NCBI GenBank assembly: GCA_002342065.1
Contig: DDPF01000004.1
Location: forward strand, 496,001 to 560,000
Origin: Bacteroidetes bacterium UBA2475
GTDB lineage: Bacteria; Bacteroidota; Bacteroidia; B-17B0; Aurantibacillaceae
Length of the DNA stretch: 64,000 nt
Reading direction: 5' to 3'
Both the position numbers and the translations under genes were made by a program. Shown here piece after piece: positions 52,776-61,124 of this stretch. The notes beneath the pieces are model-generated. The model did not search any database. It was not told the DNA's origin and saw only the letters and a program-made list of their open reading frames with translations. The stretch's first letter is position 1. Each line of letters opens with the position of its first letter.

Positions 52776-54175
52776 TGAATGTAAGTAAACATATTATTTA
52801 TTTAATCATTATTTTATTGATTGGCTTAGCATTGCGTATAAGCATATCGCGTGATGATTTTTTACATAAGTGGGATGAACGCTATCACGCTTTGGTTTCT
52901 AAAAACTTAATGTCACATCCTCTTAAGCCAACCCTCTATGAAACCCCATTACTTAAGTATGATTATAAAATATGGTATGGTAACCATATCTGGCTTCACA
53001 AACAACCTTTACCTTTGTGGTTAATAGCGATTAGCTATAAACTTTTTGGTTTAAGCGAATTTGTTACTAGGCTGCCATCGCTTATATTTTCGTTTCTCGC
53101 TATAATAGTAACCTATTTATTAGGCAAAACTATTTTTAATAAAAAAATCGGTTTAATGGCAGCATTTTTCTTTGCAGTAAACGGTTTAATAATTGAAATA
53201 GGGGCTGGTAGAATAGCTACTGATCATTACGATACACTATTTCTTGTTTTTATTGAGATCGCTGTGCTATTTGCATATTACAACGCTCAAAATAGAAAAT
53301 ACAGTTATTCAGTTTTAAGTGGCGTATTTATGGGCTTCGCCATTTTAACCAAATGGCTCCCTTGTTTAATAGTGTTGCCAATTCATTTCTTTTTTCTTTT
53401 AAATTCAAAAACAGAAGCAAAAATAACGATCAAACAAATTACCACCTCTTTAATTACCTGTTTATTAATTGCCTTACCATGGCAAATTTTTATTCTAAAC
53501 AATTATCCTTTGGAAGCAAGATGGGAATATTATCATCACTGGCTTCATGTGTCAAACGAATTAGATGGTCAAAATGGGGGGTACTTTTATTACTTAGATA
53601 AGATTCGCATTAATTATTCTGAAATAGTTTATCTCCCAGTTATTTATTGTGGATACATTTTTTACAAACAGAAATCAAAAAACTATAATTTATTTGCCCT
53701 ATTGTTTTGGATAATTATCCCAATTATATTTTTCTCATTTGTCAAAACAAAAATGCAGGGATATATATTATTTATTTGTCCAGCACTATTTATTATAACG
53801 TCATGGTTTTTTTTCGAAATAAAGGATAAATTTATAAATAAAAACATCAGTAAAATTGCAATCACTTTTGTGTGGATTTTATTGTTTTCAATAATAATTC
53901 TTCCTGTTAGATATTGTTTTGAGCGCACAGGCTTTGGATTTAAAAAGGTAGAGGCAAATAAATATAATTACGAATACAAAAGCCTTAAACACATGTTACC
54001 AAAAAAGTCAATTGTTTTAAACGTAAAAGAACCAATTGAATTCATGTTTTATAACGATTGCGTTGCCTATTCCAAAAATAAATTAGAAGAAAGTGAGTTA
54101 GCGAAAATTAATTCTGAAGGATACTTACTTTTTTATTATAACGAAATTTCGGGTACTGTTCAAAGAGGTAATTGA
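52775..54175 (+). CDS. GT39/ArnT-like membrane glycosyltransferase
   Basis: This 466-residue protein begins with a GTG overlapping the preceding stop. It has a first membrane helix, then the periplasmic loop motif WDERYHALV (acidic Asp-Glu) and HKQPLPLWLIAISYKLFG, both typical of GT-C fold ArnT/PMT-type enzymes, followed by about eight more membrane segments and a short C-terminal soluble part. Such enzymes use polyprenyl-phosphate sugars to modify lipid A, glycans or proteins at the periplasmic face. The substrate is not apparent from the neighbours. Its stop is adjacent to the convergent GH16 stop with no intergenic space. Confidence 0.9.
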   Translation: MNVSKHIIYLIIILLIGLALRISISRDDFLHKWDERYHALVSKNLMSHPLKPTLYETPLLKYDYKIWYGNHIWLHKQPLPLWLIAISYKLFGLSEFVTRLPSLIFSFLAIIVTYLLGKTIFNKKIGLMAAFFFAVNGLIIEIGAGRIATDHYDTLFLVFIEIAVLFAYYNAQNRKYSYSVLSGVFMGFAILTKWLPCLIVLPIHFFFLLNSKTEAKITIKQITTSLITCLLIALPWQIFILNNYPLEARWEYYHHWLHVSNELDGQNGGYFYYLDKIRINYSEIVYLPVIYCGYIFYKQKSKNYNLFALLFWIIIPIIFFSFVKTKMQGYILFICPALFIITSWFFFEIKDKFINKNISKIAITFVWILLFSIIILPVRYCFERTGFGFKKVEANKYNYEYKSLKHMLPKKSIVLNVKEPIEFMFYNDCVAYSKNKLEESELAKINSEGYLLFYYNEISGTVQRGN

Positions 54176-55417
54176 TTAAGGGTTAACTTTAATTACTTTA
54201 GCAGTCTTTGAACAATCACTAAAATTTGCTGTAATAAAATAAATTCCAGCTTGCAATTGCGATAAGTCTAATTCGTTTAAATAAATACCATTATAAATGA
54301 TTTCGCCTAAGGCATTTGAAACCTTTAGGGATGATGGAACATTAGATACTTTAATGGTTACTTTACTTTGGGTAGGATTTGGTAAGACTGATATATATTC
54401 TCCATCACCTGATTTTTCCCATATTCTTACATAATCTATATCAAAAGAACTTGGTAGCGGCGTATCTGCATCTAAAGGAACAGATCCACCAGGGCCATTT
54501 TCTGAAATTAAAGCTAGGTTAATTATTACGTTCATTCGTTCAATAGGAAAAGATTTTAAATGAAAGTAATTTCCAGCACTTATATTATCGCCACAGCTTA
54601 CAGGTTGCCCGGATAAAGTTTCAACCCTGTATATTATTCTTACAGGATCACCATCAATAAGAATGCTGATTTTATCAAATTCGAAAAGGCAAGTAAATGT
54701 ATGCCATTCTGTAAGATCATATCCTCCATAATATTTATTGCAACCTGACGCCTTACCGATTCCTTCATAATCATGGCCGATACTTGTAACAAAGGTTTTT
54801 ACACCTGCATAACTATCAAAAACATCTATTTCATTCCATCGCTTACCGCCAAACATCCAAAATGCCGGCCAAAAACCTTTACCAGAAGGCATCCTGCATC
54901 TAATCTCATATTTTCCGTGGAAAAACTTTTTTTTGGTCCAGAGATTTGATGATGTATAATTATATATCCTTAGGTTTGGCAAACCATCTGCTTGAATCGC
55001 ATTGCTATCCTGCCAGTTGACGAGTTTCCTTAAAACAGTTTCTTTTTTAGCAATAATATGGCACACGCCATCGGATAGTGAAACGTTATCTAAAGAATTA
55101 TACTCTATGTTTTGTCCACCCTGTATAGCACCTTGCCCATATCCCTGTATTTCCCATTTGGAAGTATCAAGTACCAGATCATTAAAGTTGTCTTCAAAAA
55201 CTATCTCATACGAATTGTTGTTGCATTTTGGAAAACTATATAAGCTCGCTATTTCTTTTTGGCAATTACAAGCACCAATCGATGCAAGATAGGCATCGAG
55301 CAAAAAACCAATGCCACCACCACGCACGCAGTTGCCAGAGGTTAACTGCGCTGACAAATATAATTGGCATGAGAGAAAAAACAGCAAAAGAACTTTAATT
55401 AAATAATTTGCTTTCAA
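54176..55417 (-). CDS. Secreted GH16-like protein with altered catalytic motif and T9SS sorting domain
   Basis: This 413-residue protein starts with TTG at 55417 followed by a signal peptide (IKVLLLFFLSCQLYLSAQ). It has a Cys-rich spacer (about 28-65), then a GH16 jelly roll (about 70-335): IVFEDNFNDLVLDTSKWEI, GKYEIRCRMPSGKGFWPAFWMFG, WHTFTCLFEFDKISILIDG and DIDYVRIWEK. The catalytic motif is EIDVFD (196-201): nucleophile Glu196 and Asp198 are present, but the usual final acid/base Glu is Asp201. A T9SS type A domain ends the protein (VLPNPTQSK, AGIYFITA). It is predicted to act on beta-1,3-glucan or galactan, or to bind without cleaving. Confidence 0.9.
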   Translation of the reverse strand: MKANYLIKVLLLFFLSCQLYLSAQLTSGNCVRGGGIGFLLDAYLASIGACNCQKEIASLYSFPKCNNNSYEIVFEDNFNDLVLDTSKWEIQGYGQGAIQGGQNIEYNSLDNVSLSDGVCHIIAKKETVLRKLVNWQDSNAIQADGLPNLRIYNYTSSNLWTKKKFFHGKYEIRCRMPSGKGFWPAFWMFGGKRWNEIDVFDSYAGVKTFVTSIGHDYEGIGKASGCNKYYGGYDLTEWHTFTCLFEFDKISILIDGDPVRIIYRVETLSGQPVSCGDNISAGNYFHLKSFPIERMNVIINLALISENGPGGSVPLDADTPLPSSFDIDYVRIWEKSGDGEYISVLPNPTQSKVTIKVSNVPSSLKVSNALGEIIYNGIYLNELDLSQLQAGIYFITANFSDCSKTAKVIKVNP

Positions 55418-55558
55418 AATAGATATTTAAATAAAAACTAATATAACGAATTTAATAAAAACTTAGTGTTTTATAGATTGCCTTTTCCAAACAAATAGTT
55501 GTTCACAAAAGCTGTAACTAAAAAGCTTCGCGGGCATTATAGTCGGTAAATTCACATA

Positions 55559-57313
55559 ATGAGATTTTCAGCCTTTATTTTCCTTTTTGTTTACAGTTTT
55601 ACCATCTCTTCTCAACTTAAAAAAGAGTATTACGATGCTAAAGAAAGTCAGTTAAAATCTGAGACCGATTATTACAAAGGCGTTCCCTATGGCGCATACA
55701 CAGAGTATTACCCAAGTGGTAATGTACTATCAAAAGGCTATTATTATTCAGGTAAACTCAGTCATTTTTTAGGAAAAGAAGATAGCATCTGGACTTTTTA
55801 TTACGAGAACGGAACCAAAAAAGCAGTTGAACATTATGACAATGGCAAGAAGAATGGCACCAACGTTTATTATTTTAAATCCGGCAAGATCTCGCAGTTA
55901 ACAAAATTTATAGATAACATCGCTGACAGTGTTTGGACCTCATTTCATGAGAATGGCAAGGTAAAAAGTCGTGAGCCATTTGAAAAAGGAAAAAAGGAAG
56001 GCGAGTGGACCTACTATTTTGATAATGGTCAGCTGGAAAGCAAAGGTAATTTTGAAAAAGATAAACGCCAGGGCAAAGTTGAAACCTATACTAAAACCGG
56101 CAAACTACTTGCCATTCAATATTATTGCGCCGGAAAACCCTGCAATATATGGGAAGAATACTATGATAATGGCCAAAAAAAGTTTGTAAAAGAATATAAG
56201 GATAGTGTACTTTACCTTACTGATCTTTGGGACACTAAAGGTAAACAGTTGGTAACCAACGGTAACGGAAGCATTACGGCTAACTACGACAATGGCGTTG
56301 TTAAGGCCATGGGTTTTTATAAAGGCGGATTGCAGGATGGTGTTTGGCGCTTCTTTCACGCAAATGGCGAGTTAGATTACGAGGCAACTTATGAAGGAGG
56401 AGCCTTGAATGGTTACTACTCATCATATTTTCAAAATCATAAAATAAAAAGCGAAGGAAGTTTCATTACTAACAAGAAAAACGGTCTTTGGAAATTTTAT
56501 ACAAGTGATGGACAGCTTGAAATGGCGGGCACTTTGAAGGATGACCTAAGAGAAGATAAATGGACCTATTATTACTCTAACGGAAAAGTTGAAAGCGAAG
56601 GTTATTACTTAAACGATAAACAAACAGCTACATGGAACTATTTTTACCGCACAGGCGAAAAATGGCGTCAGGGCAATTACGATACCGGCTTAAAAACAGG
56701 AGTTTGGACCACCTGGTTCGAAAATGGCAAAAAATTGCAGGAAGGTCCTTACGTTTTAGGAAAAGAAAATGGTTTATGGACAAGTTGGTGGGATAATGGT
56801 ACAAAAAAAGACGAAGGTACCTTTAAAGACGCGCAGTTAGTGGACGATTGGCAGGGTTGGTATACAAATGGCAAACCCAACTATGCAGGAAGTTATAATA
56901 GTAAAGGCAAAAAAACAGGAAAATGGGATTATTTTTACGAAAATGGCCAACCGCGTGAAACCTGTTCGTATGTAAACGGTATAAAACATGGAAACTATAT
57001 CCAGTGGTTTGAGAGAGGAAGCTTTGTTGATACAAAAGGAAAGTATCGTAAAGGACATCAACAGGGCTCATGGACTTATTTTTACGAGACCGGAGGCATT
57101 AATCGCATTCAGCATTTTAAAAATGGAAAGCTAAGCGGCAAAAGCGTTTCGTATTATACAAACGCCAAACTACAAAGCGAGTGTAATTATAAAATTGTGA
57201 ATGATAGAAGAAAAGGTAAAGTACAAAGCGTTGCTCACGGTTTATGGGTATTCTATGATAAAAGCGGTAAAGAAATCAATAGAATCACCTACGAAAATGG
57301 CGTAAAAAAGTAA
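55559..57313 (+). CDS. Exported MORN-variant (YwqK-like) repeat protein
   Basis: This 584-residue protein has a signal peptide (FSAFIFLFVYSFTISSQ). It then holds about twenty repeats of roughly 23-25 residues with the pattern G-x-W-x-x-Y-Y-x-N-G-x-x-x-x-x-G-x-Y/F-x-x-G-K-x-x-G, for example KKEGEWTYYFDNGQLESKGNF and KTGVWTTWFENGKKLQEGPY. This is the MORN-variant repeat. Proteins of this type are often auto-named YwqK family antitoxins, but there is no toxin neighbour and the protein is exported. Likely functions are a surface scaffold or a periplasmic lipid/peptide-contacting role. The lipoprotein gene follows 37 bases downstream with its own promoter box. Confidence 0.88.
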   Translation: MRFSAFIFLFVYSFTISSQLKKEYYDAKESQLKSETDYYKGVPYGAYTEYYPSGNVLSKGYYYSGKLSHFLGKEDSIWTFYYENGTKKAVEHYDNGKKNGTNVYYFKSGKISQLTKFIDNIADSVWTSFHENGKVKSREPFEKGKKEGEWTYYFDNGQLESKGNFEKDKRQGKVETYTKTGKLLAIQYYCAGKPCNIWEEYYDNGQKKFVKEYKDSVLYLTDLWDTKGKQLVTNGNGSITANYDNGVVKAMGFYKGGLQDGVWRFFHANGELDYEATYEGGALNGYYSSYFQNHKIKSEGSFITNKKNGLWKFYTSDGQLEMAGTLKDDLREDKWTYYYSNGKVESEGYYLNDKQTATWNYFYRTGEKWRQGNYDTGLKTGVWTTWFENGKKLQEGPYVLGKENGLWTSWWDNGTKKDEGTFKDAQLVDDWQGWYTNGKPNYAGSYNSKGKKTGKWDYFYENGQPRETCSYVNGIKHGNYIQWFERGSFVDTKGKYRKGHQQGSWTYFYETGGINRIQHFKNGKLSGKSVSYYTNAKLQSECNYKIVNDRRKGKVQSVAHGLWVFYDKSGKEINRITYENGVKK

Positions 57314-57329
57314 TTGGAAGTTTTTTTGT

Positions 57330-57337
57330 TATATTTG
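57330..57337 (+). promoter_or_regulatory. -7 promoter box of the 57351 lipoprotein gene
   Basis: TATATTTG matches TAnnTTTG, 13 bases before ATG 57351, so the leader would be very short. Confidence 0.55.
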
Positions 57338-57350
57338 CGAAGTACAAATT

Positions 57351-58187
57351 ATGATCAAATTTAGTTTTAAAATAATTTTAATAGCTTTTACGCTTTTGTT
57401 CACCCTTACTTATTGTAAAAATGGGGAAAAACAGGATGAAAATCTTGTGATTGATGATAACACAAAAATAGCCGTTCAGGAAACAAAATTAAATGCACAA
57501 AATGTATTTAACTCAATGCCTGATAGAAAATTAATTTTAAAATTAATTGAAGATAATAAAATTGATTACAATCCTGATTTTTTAAATGATCCAAACTCAG
57601 TTTCAAAATACACTATCGAATTTTATAAAGCCGCCAACCTTGGTATCTATGGTTCTGACCTAAGTATTGCCAACTCCTTTGATCAAACTCAGGAAAGTAT
57701 GGTTTTCTTAAAATGCGTTAACTCCTTAGCGGCAAACATTGGTGTTAATAATGCTTTTGACCAGGCCATGTTTGACCGGATGGAAGCTAACAGGGAGAAT
57801 AAAGATTCTACTTTGGAAATTATTACTGCCGCATTTAAAAAAGCAGATGAGATCTTAAAAGTAAATAATCGTCCCGCTACATCTGCTGTGATCCTTACTG
57901 GATCATGGGTTGAGGGAATGTATGTTTCATGCCAGATAGCAGAAACTGCTAACGGCGAAAAAATAATCAAAACAATAATCGATCAAAACGAGTCGCTTAA
58001 GAATATCATTATAATGTTGGAAGCTTCTAACCTTCCGGATGGTACAAAATTTATTATTGCCGATCTTAAATCTATCAGGGATGCCTTTGAAGTGGCAGAA
58101 GCCAACACAGTTCAAAACCTTGAGACCATCAAAACCATCAAGGAAAAGATCACTGCTTTAAGAAATAAACTTATCGCAGGCGCTTAA
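57351..58187 (+). CDS. Putative lipoprotein of unknown function, mostly helical
   Basis: This 278-residue protein has a hydrophobic N-terminal segment (FKIILIAFTLLFTLTYC) ending in Cys with Tyr at -1, an unusual but possible lipobox. The mature part is predicted nearly all alpha-helical (NSMPDRKLILKLIEDNKIDYNPDFLNDPNSVSKYTIEFYKAANLGIYGSDL). From memory, similar helical lipoproteins with a YGSDL motif occur in other Bacteroidota without known function. It is probably in the outer or inner membrane facing the periplasm. No enzymatic motif is seen. Confidence 0.75.
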   Translation: MIKFSFKIILIAFTLLFTLTYCKNGEKQDENLVIDDNTKIAVQETKLNAQNVFNSMPDRKLILKLIEDNKIDYNPDFLNDPNSVSKYTIEFYKAANLGIYGSDLSIANSFDQTQESMVFLKCVNSLAANIGVNNAFDQAMFDRMEANRENKDSTLEIITAAFKKADEILKVNNRPATSAVILTGSWVEGMYVSCQIAETANGEKIIKTIIDQNESLKNIIIMLEASNLPDGTKFIIADLKSIRDAFEVAEANTVQNLETIKTIKEKITALRNKLIAGA

Positions 58188-58259
58188 TTTGCTTTTAACT
58201 TTTTTTCCCAAAATCAGGTACTTTATTCTCTTCAATTATTCTTAAATTAGTGTTCATTA

Positions 58260-59525
58260 ATGAAAAGAATCTTCATAATATTTTTTGCGCTTTTTTTTGT
58301 TAGCCGTTCGTTCGCAGCTTACATTTTAATTCCGATGGATGATGGACAAAAAAATCATTTAAAAGCCTATGGCCTTGCTTATTGGGCTTTAAAAGGTGAG
58401 TTGGAGATACACTGGTTGCTAAATTATCGTGGCGGCAGTTTTATGATCCCTAATGCAAAACCTGTTTCTAACGAATGCGTAATAAGAGGAATTAGTTACG
58501 AAACTATTTCCGACGCGCAGGGAAATTCTATTCTTGCCGAAATTGCAAACCCCGAAGCAAATCAGGACGCAATTAAATTAGAGAAAGCGCCGCGCATTGC
58601 TGTGTATTCACCAAAAGGTAAACAACCCTGGGATGACGCCGTAACGCTGGTTTTAAAGTATGCCGAAATACCTTACGATATTGTTTATGACGAAGAGATC
58701 TTTCTCGAGAAATTAAAAGATTACGATTGGCTGCATTTGCACCACGAAGATTTTACAGGGCAATACGGTAAATTTTATTCGCAGTTTCAAAACGCAGCCT
58801 GGTATCAAAACGAAGTAAAAGAAAACGAAGCGCTTGCAAAAAAATTAGGTTTCGCAAAAGTGTCTTTAATGAAATTAAACTCCGCAAAAAAAATAAAAGA
58901 TTTTGTTTTTAGCGGTGGCTTTTTGTTTGCCATGTGCAGCGCTACCGATAGTTACGATATTGCATTGGCTGCAGAAGGAGTTGATATTTGCGAGAGCATG
59001 TTCGATCACGATCCTGCCGATAAAAATGCACAATCAAAATTAGATTTTTCAAAAGGATATGCTTTTGAGAATTATAAATTAAAAGAGAATCCTTACGAGT
59101 ACGAGTACTCAACTATTGATACATATTTAACACGTCGTAATTTTGGAATGACGCAAAAAACAGATCTCTTTACCTTGTTTGAGTTCTCTGCTAAATGGGA
59201 TCCCGTGCCCACTATGCTTTGTCAAAACCACACAAACACAATACAAGGTTTTTGGGGACAAACAGTTGCCTTTGATAAAAAATACATCAAAAAAAATGTA
59301 TTAATTATGGGTGAGGCAAAAGCATTTGGTGAAGCGCGTTATATACATGGCGATATTGGTAAAGGCACCTGGACCTTTTACGCGGGACACGACCCCGAAG
59401 ATTATGAGCACAGGGTAGAAGAGCCACCAACAGATCTTTCGTTACATCCAAACTCACCCGGCTACAGGCTGATCCTGAATAATATTTTGTTTCCGGCAGC
59501 AAAAAAGAAGAAACAAAAAACGTAA
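58260..59525 (+). CDS. Conserved exported Bacteroidota protein (often misnamed asparagine synthetase B)
   Basis: This 421-residue protein has a signal peptide (FIIFFALFFVSRSFA), then AYILIPMDDGQKNHLKAYGLAYWAL and later segments (IAVYSPKGKQPWDDAVTLVLKYAEIPYDIVYDEE, YDWLHLHHEDFTGQYGKFY, FAMCSATDSYDIALAAEGVDICESMFD) that recur in homologues from this phylum, as far as I recall. The middle portion resembles a class I glutamine amidotransferase-like or flavodoxin-type alpha/beta fold. No ATP-pyrophosphatase motif or N-terminal Cys of asparagine synthetase is present, so that name is not supported. It contains an HLHHEDFTG motif that could bind metal. The role is unknown. Confidence 0.78.
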   Translation: MKRIFIIFFALFFVSRSFAAYILIPMDDGQKNHLKAYGLAYWALKGELEIHWLLNYRGGSFMIPNAKPVSNECVIRGISYETISDAQGNSILAEIANPEANQDAIKLEKAPRIAVYSPKGKQPWDDAVTLVLKYAEIPYDIVYDEEIFLEKLKDYDWLHLHHEDFTGQYGKFYSQFQNAAWYQNEVKENEALAKKLGFAKVSLMKLNSAKKIKDFVFSGGFLFAMCSATDSYDIALAAEGVDICESMFDHDPADKNAQSKLDFSKGYAFENYKLKENPYEYEYSTIDTYLTRRNFGMTQKTDLFTLFEFSAKWDPVPTMLCQNHTNTIQGFWGQTVAFDKKYIKKNVLIMGEAKAFGEARYIHGDIGKGTWTFYAGHDPEDYEHRVEEPPTDLSLHPNSPGYRLILNNILFPAAKKKKQKT

Positions 59526-59538
59526 ATAAATTTAATAG

Positions 59539-59583
59539 AACCTGTCAGGTTTCAAAGAGTTTTTCGTAAAACCTGACAGGTTT
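59539..59583. repeat. Inverted repeat, terminator or REP-like
   Basis: AACCTGTCAGGTTT (59539-59552) is complementary to AAACCTGACAGGTTT (59569-59583), and each arm is itself nearly self-complementary. It lies 14 bases after the stop at 59525. It may end that transcript, but the lack of a long T run and its likeness to the 18955 element suggest a dispersed palindrome. Confidence 0.7.
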
Positions 59584-59619
59584 AACTAGAAAAAACCCTA
59601 ATTTTACGCCATCAATTTT

Positions 59620-59976
59620 ATTTTAAAAATAATCATCTCGGCCTTGGCAGTATTTATAGTTGCCAATATTTTACCTCATGTAACAGTTGATGATTATTTG
59701 TCAGCCTTAATGGTAGCAGTTGTTTTGGCCTTCTTAAATACTATCGTAAAACCAATTCTAACTATACTTACAATACCAATAACGGTTTTTACTTTAGGAC
59801 TTTTTTTACTGGCCATTAATGCTTTCATTATTATTTTTGCCGAAAAACTGGTAAGCGGTTTTCATGTAGATGGTTTTTGGTGGGCGTTATTATTCAGTTT
59901 AATTTTATCGCTTATTACAGGCATATTAAATGCTTTGTTTGGTGTAAATGATAAACCCAAACACGAAAGAGATTAG
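59620..59976 (+). CDS. Small four-helix membrane protein of the phage holin IV-like family
   Basis: This 118-residue protein has four membrane segments (about 2-22, 28-48, 52-75, 90-110). PILTILTIPITVFTLGLFLLAINAFII is the most conserved stretch of the family, which is widespread in bacteria as a chromosomal envelope protein despite the phage-holin name. The start is uncertain. Homologues begin with M-x-x-L-I-x-x-L-L-x-A-L-A-V, and here the matching residues (LKIIISALAVFIVA) are encoded before the first available TTG (59644), so translation probably begins at the ATT at 59620, a rare codon. No lysis gene is nearby. Confidence 0.78.
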   Translation: MLKIIISALAVFIVANILPHVTVDDYLSALMVAVVLAFLNTIVKPILTILTIPITVFTLGLFLLAINAFIIIFAEKLVSGFHVDGFWWALLFSLILSLITGILNALFGVNDKPKHERD

Positions 59977-60002
59977 AAGATCTTCAATTCACAAAATAAA
60001 AA

Positions 60003-60026
60003 AAGGGGCCTTAAAGCCCCTTCTTC
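60003..60026. terminator. Terminator hairpin between convergent genes
   Basis: GGGGC (60005-60009) pairs with GCCCC (60016-60020), extended by flanking A/T pairs AAAA and TTCTT. It lies between the holin-like gene and the convergent 212-residue protein gene and may serve both. Confidence 0.75.
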
Positions 60027-60044
60027 ATTTTTATAAATAAAATA

Positions 60045-60683
60045 TTATTGATCGAATTTGTTATAGTTTGCAGGTACTGCTAAACTTGCATCATCCGGCA
60101 CTTTGCGGCCAATTTTTACAACTTCTAATTTAGTCAGTAATTTTCCATCGCTTAATTGTTTCTCTTCGCTTAACAAAGGCATAGAGCCATCGGGAAGATC
60201 TTTGATCTGGTTAAAGTAAATGCTTTGTTTGTCTTTCCTGTTCCACAGTTTAATAACAGGCACAAAAAATGTAAATTTGTTTTCAGCTACCCAATAAGTG
60301 ATCACAGTATTCTCTTCAGAGTTTTGTACTGTATACTCTGTACATTTAATGCCTTGAATTGATTTTGTGCTTGTACCTTTTGTAACAGTACAAACTCCTT
60401 TTACAATTGGAGGGGTTTCGCTTTTGTGCTCTCCCCAAACTTTACGTTTTGGGTTAACGAACTTTATTTTATTTACAGTAAGGTCAAAAATAAAACTTCC
60501 TTCAATGGCATTTGATTTTTTGCCATACTGATCTAGTTTTATTAATTTATCCTTTACTAAATAAATATTAGTATTAGTGTCTTTTTGGTTATAGTATTTA
60601 AACTCAATACTTCCGTTAAAGTTTTGCGCTGTAATTTGCGTTAAACCAAAACACATAGTTAATGCAAGTAAGATCTTTTTCAT
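60045..60683 (-). CDS. Exported DUF4412-like protein
   Basis: This 212-residue protein has a signal peptide (ILLALTMCFGLTQITAQ), then beta-rich GSIEFKYYNQKDTNTNIYLVKDKLIKL. The sequence pattern (G-x-I-x-F, Y-V-K-D-K-I, then KGVCTVTKGTSTKSIQGIKCTEYTVQ) matches the DUF4412 type of periplasmic protein, sometimes called GLPGLI-related. It is probably periplasmic with a lipocalin-like or LolA-like beta fold. It stands divergent from yraN, with 52 bases between the starts, and convergent with the holin-like gene. Function unknown. Confidence 0.75.
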   Translation of the reverse strand: MKKILLALTMCFGLTQITAQNFNGSIEFKYYNQKDTNTNIYLVKDKLIKLDQYGKKSNAIEGSFIFDLTVNKIKFVNPKRKVWGEHKSETPPIVKGVCTVTKGTSTKSIQGIKCTEYTVQNSEENTVITYWVAENKFTFFVPVIKLWNRKDKQSIYFNQIKDLPDGSMPLLSEEKQLSDGKLLTKLEVVKIGRKVPDDASLAVPANYNKFDQ

Positions 60684-60735
60684 TTTAAGGAATTATTAGA
60701 TTACTAAATTATGTATTTTCGGGATATTTATTACA

Positions 60736-61107
60736 ATGAAAAAGGAAAATTCTCATAATTTAGGAGTTGAAGGCGAAAAAATAGCCAAAAAACATCTTTT
60801 AGACAAGGGTTATGCGATTTTACAGCAAAACTGGCGCTTCAAAAAACTGGAAGTTGACATTATTGCCTCCTATAAGGATCTTATCGTTTTTGTAGAAGTT
60901 AAATCAAGAAGTACAAGCGATTTTGGAGAGCCCGAACTGTTTGTGACCAAAAAAAAGCAGGGTTTTTTGATTTCGGCAGCGCATGAGTATTTGGTGTCAA
61001 ATGATATTGAGCTCGAGTGCCGGTTTGATATCGTTTCTGTTTTACAGAATAATAACAAGATCAGTGTAAAACATTTAGAGGGAGCCTTTTATCCATCAAT
61101 AAAGTAG
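60736..61107 (+). CDS. yraN: YraN/UPF0102 family endonuclease-like protein
   Basis: This 123-residue protein has the UPF0102 layout: GVEGEKIAKKHLLDKGYAIL, then NWRFKKLEVDIIASYKDLIVFVEVKSRS, where Glu-x-Asp and Glu-Val-Lys form the active-site pattern of a PD-(D/E)xK-type nuclease. The family is conserved and often lies near rnhB or rRNA-processing genes; its role is thought to be Holliday-junction or DNA-related but unproven. The C-terminus (FDIVSVLQNNNKISVKHLEGAF) is typical. The pseudouridine synthase gene begins 18 bases later. Confidence 0.92.
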   Translation: MKKENSHNLGVEGEKIAKKHLLDKGYAILQQNWRFKKLEVDIIASYKDLIVFVEVKSRSTSDFGEPELFVTKKKQGFLISAAHEYLVSNDIELECRFDIVSVLQNNNKISVKHLEGAFYPSIK

Positions 61108-61109
61108 CG

Positions 61110-61117
61110 TATATTTG
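61110..61117 (+). promoter_or_regulatory. -7 promoter box of the pseudouridine synthase gene
   Basis: TATATTTG matches TAnnTTTG and ends seven bases before ATG 61125, so the transcript would be essentially leaderless. Confidence 0.5.
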
Positions 61118-61124
61118 CTCTACT

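Noticed and set aside
55559..57313. Reading the MORN-variant protein as a YwqK antitoxin
   Set aside because: No toxin gene is adjacent and the protein has a signal peptide, so an intracellular antitoxin role is not supported.
58260..59525. Asparagine synthetase B
   Set aside because: There is an N-terminal signal peptide instead of the catalytic Cys2, and no ATP-pyrophosphatase SGGLDS-type motif.
59620..59976. Phage lysis holin or prophage remnant
   Set aside because: No other phage gene is nearby and the family is mostly chromosomal envelope proteins.
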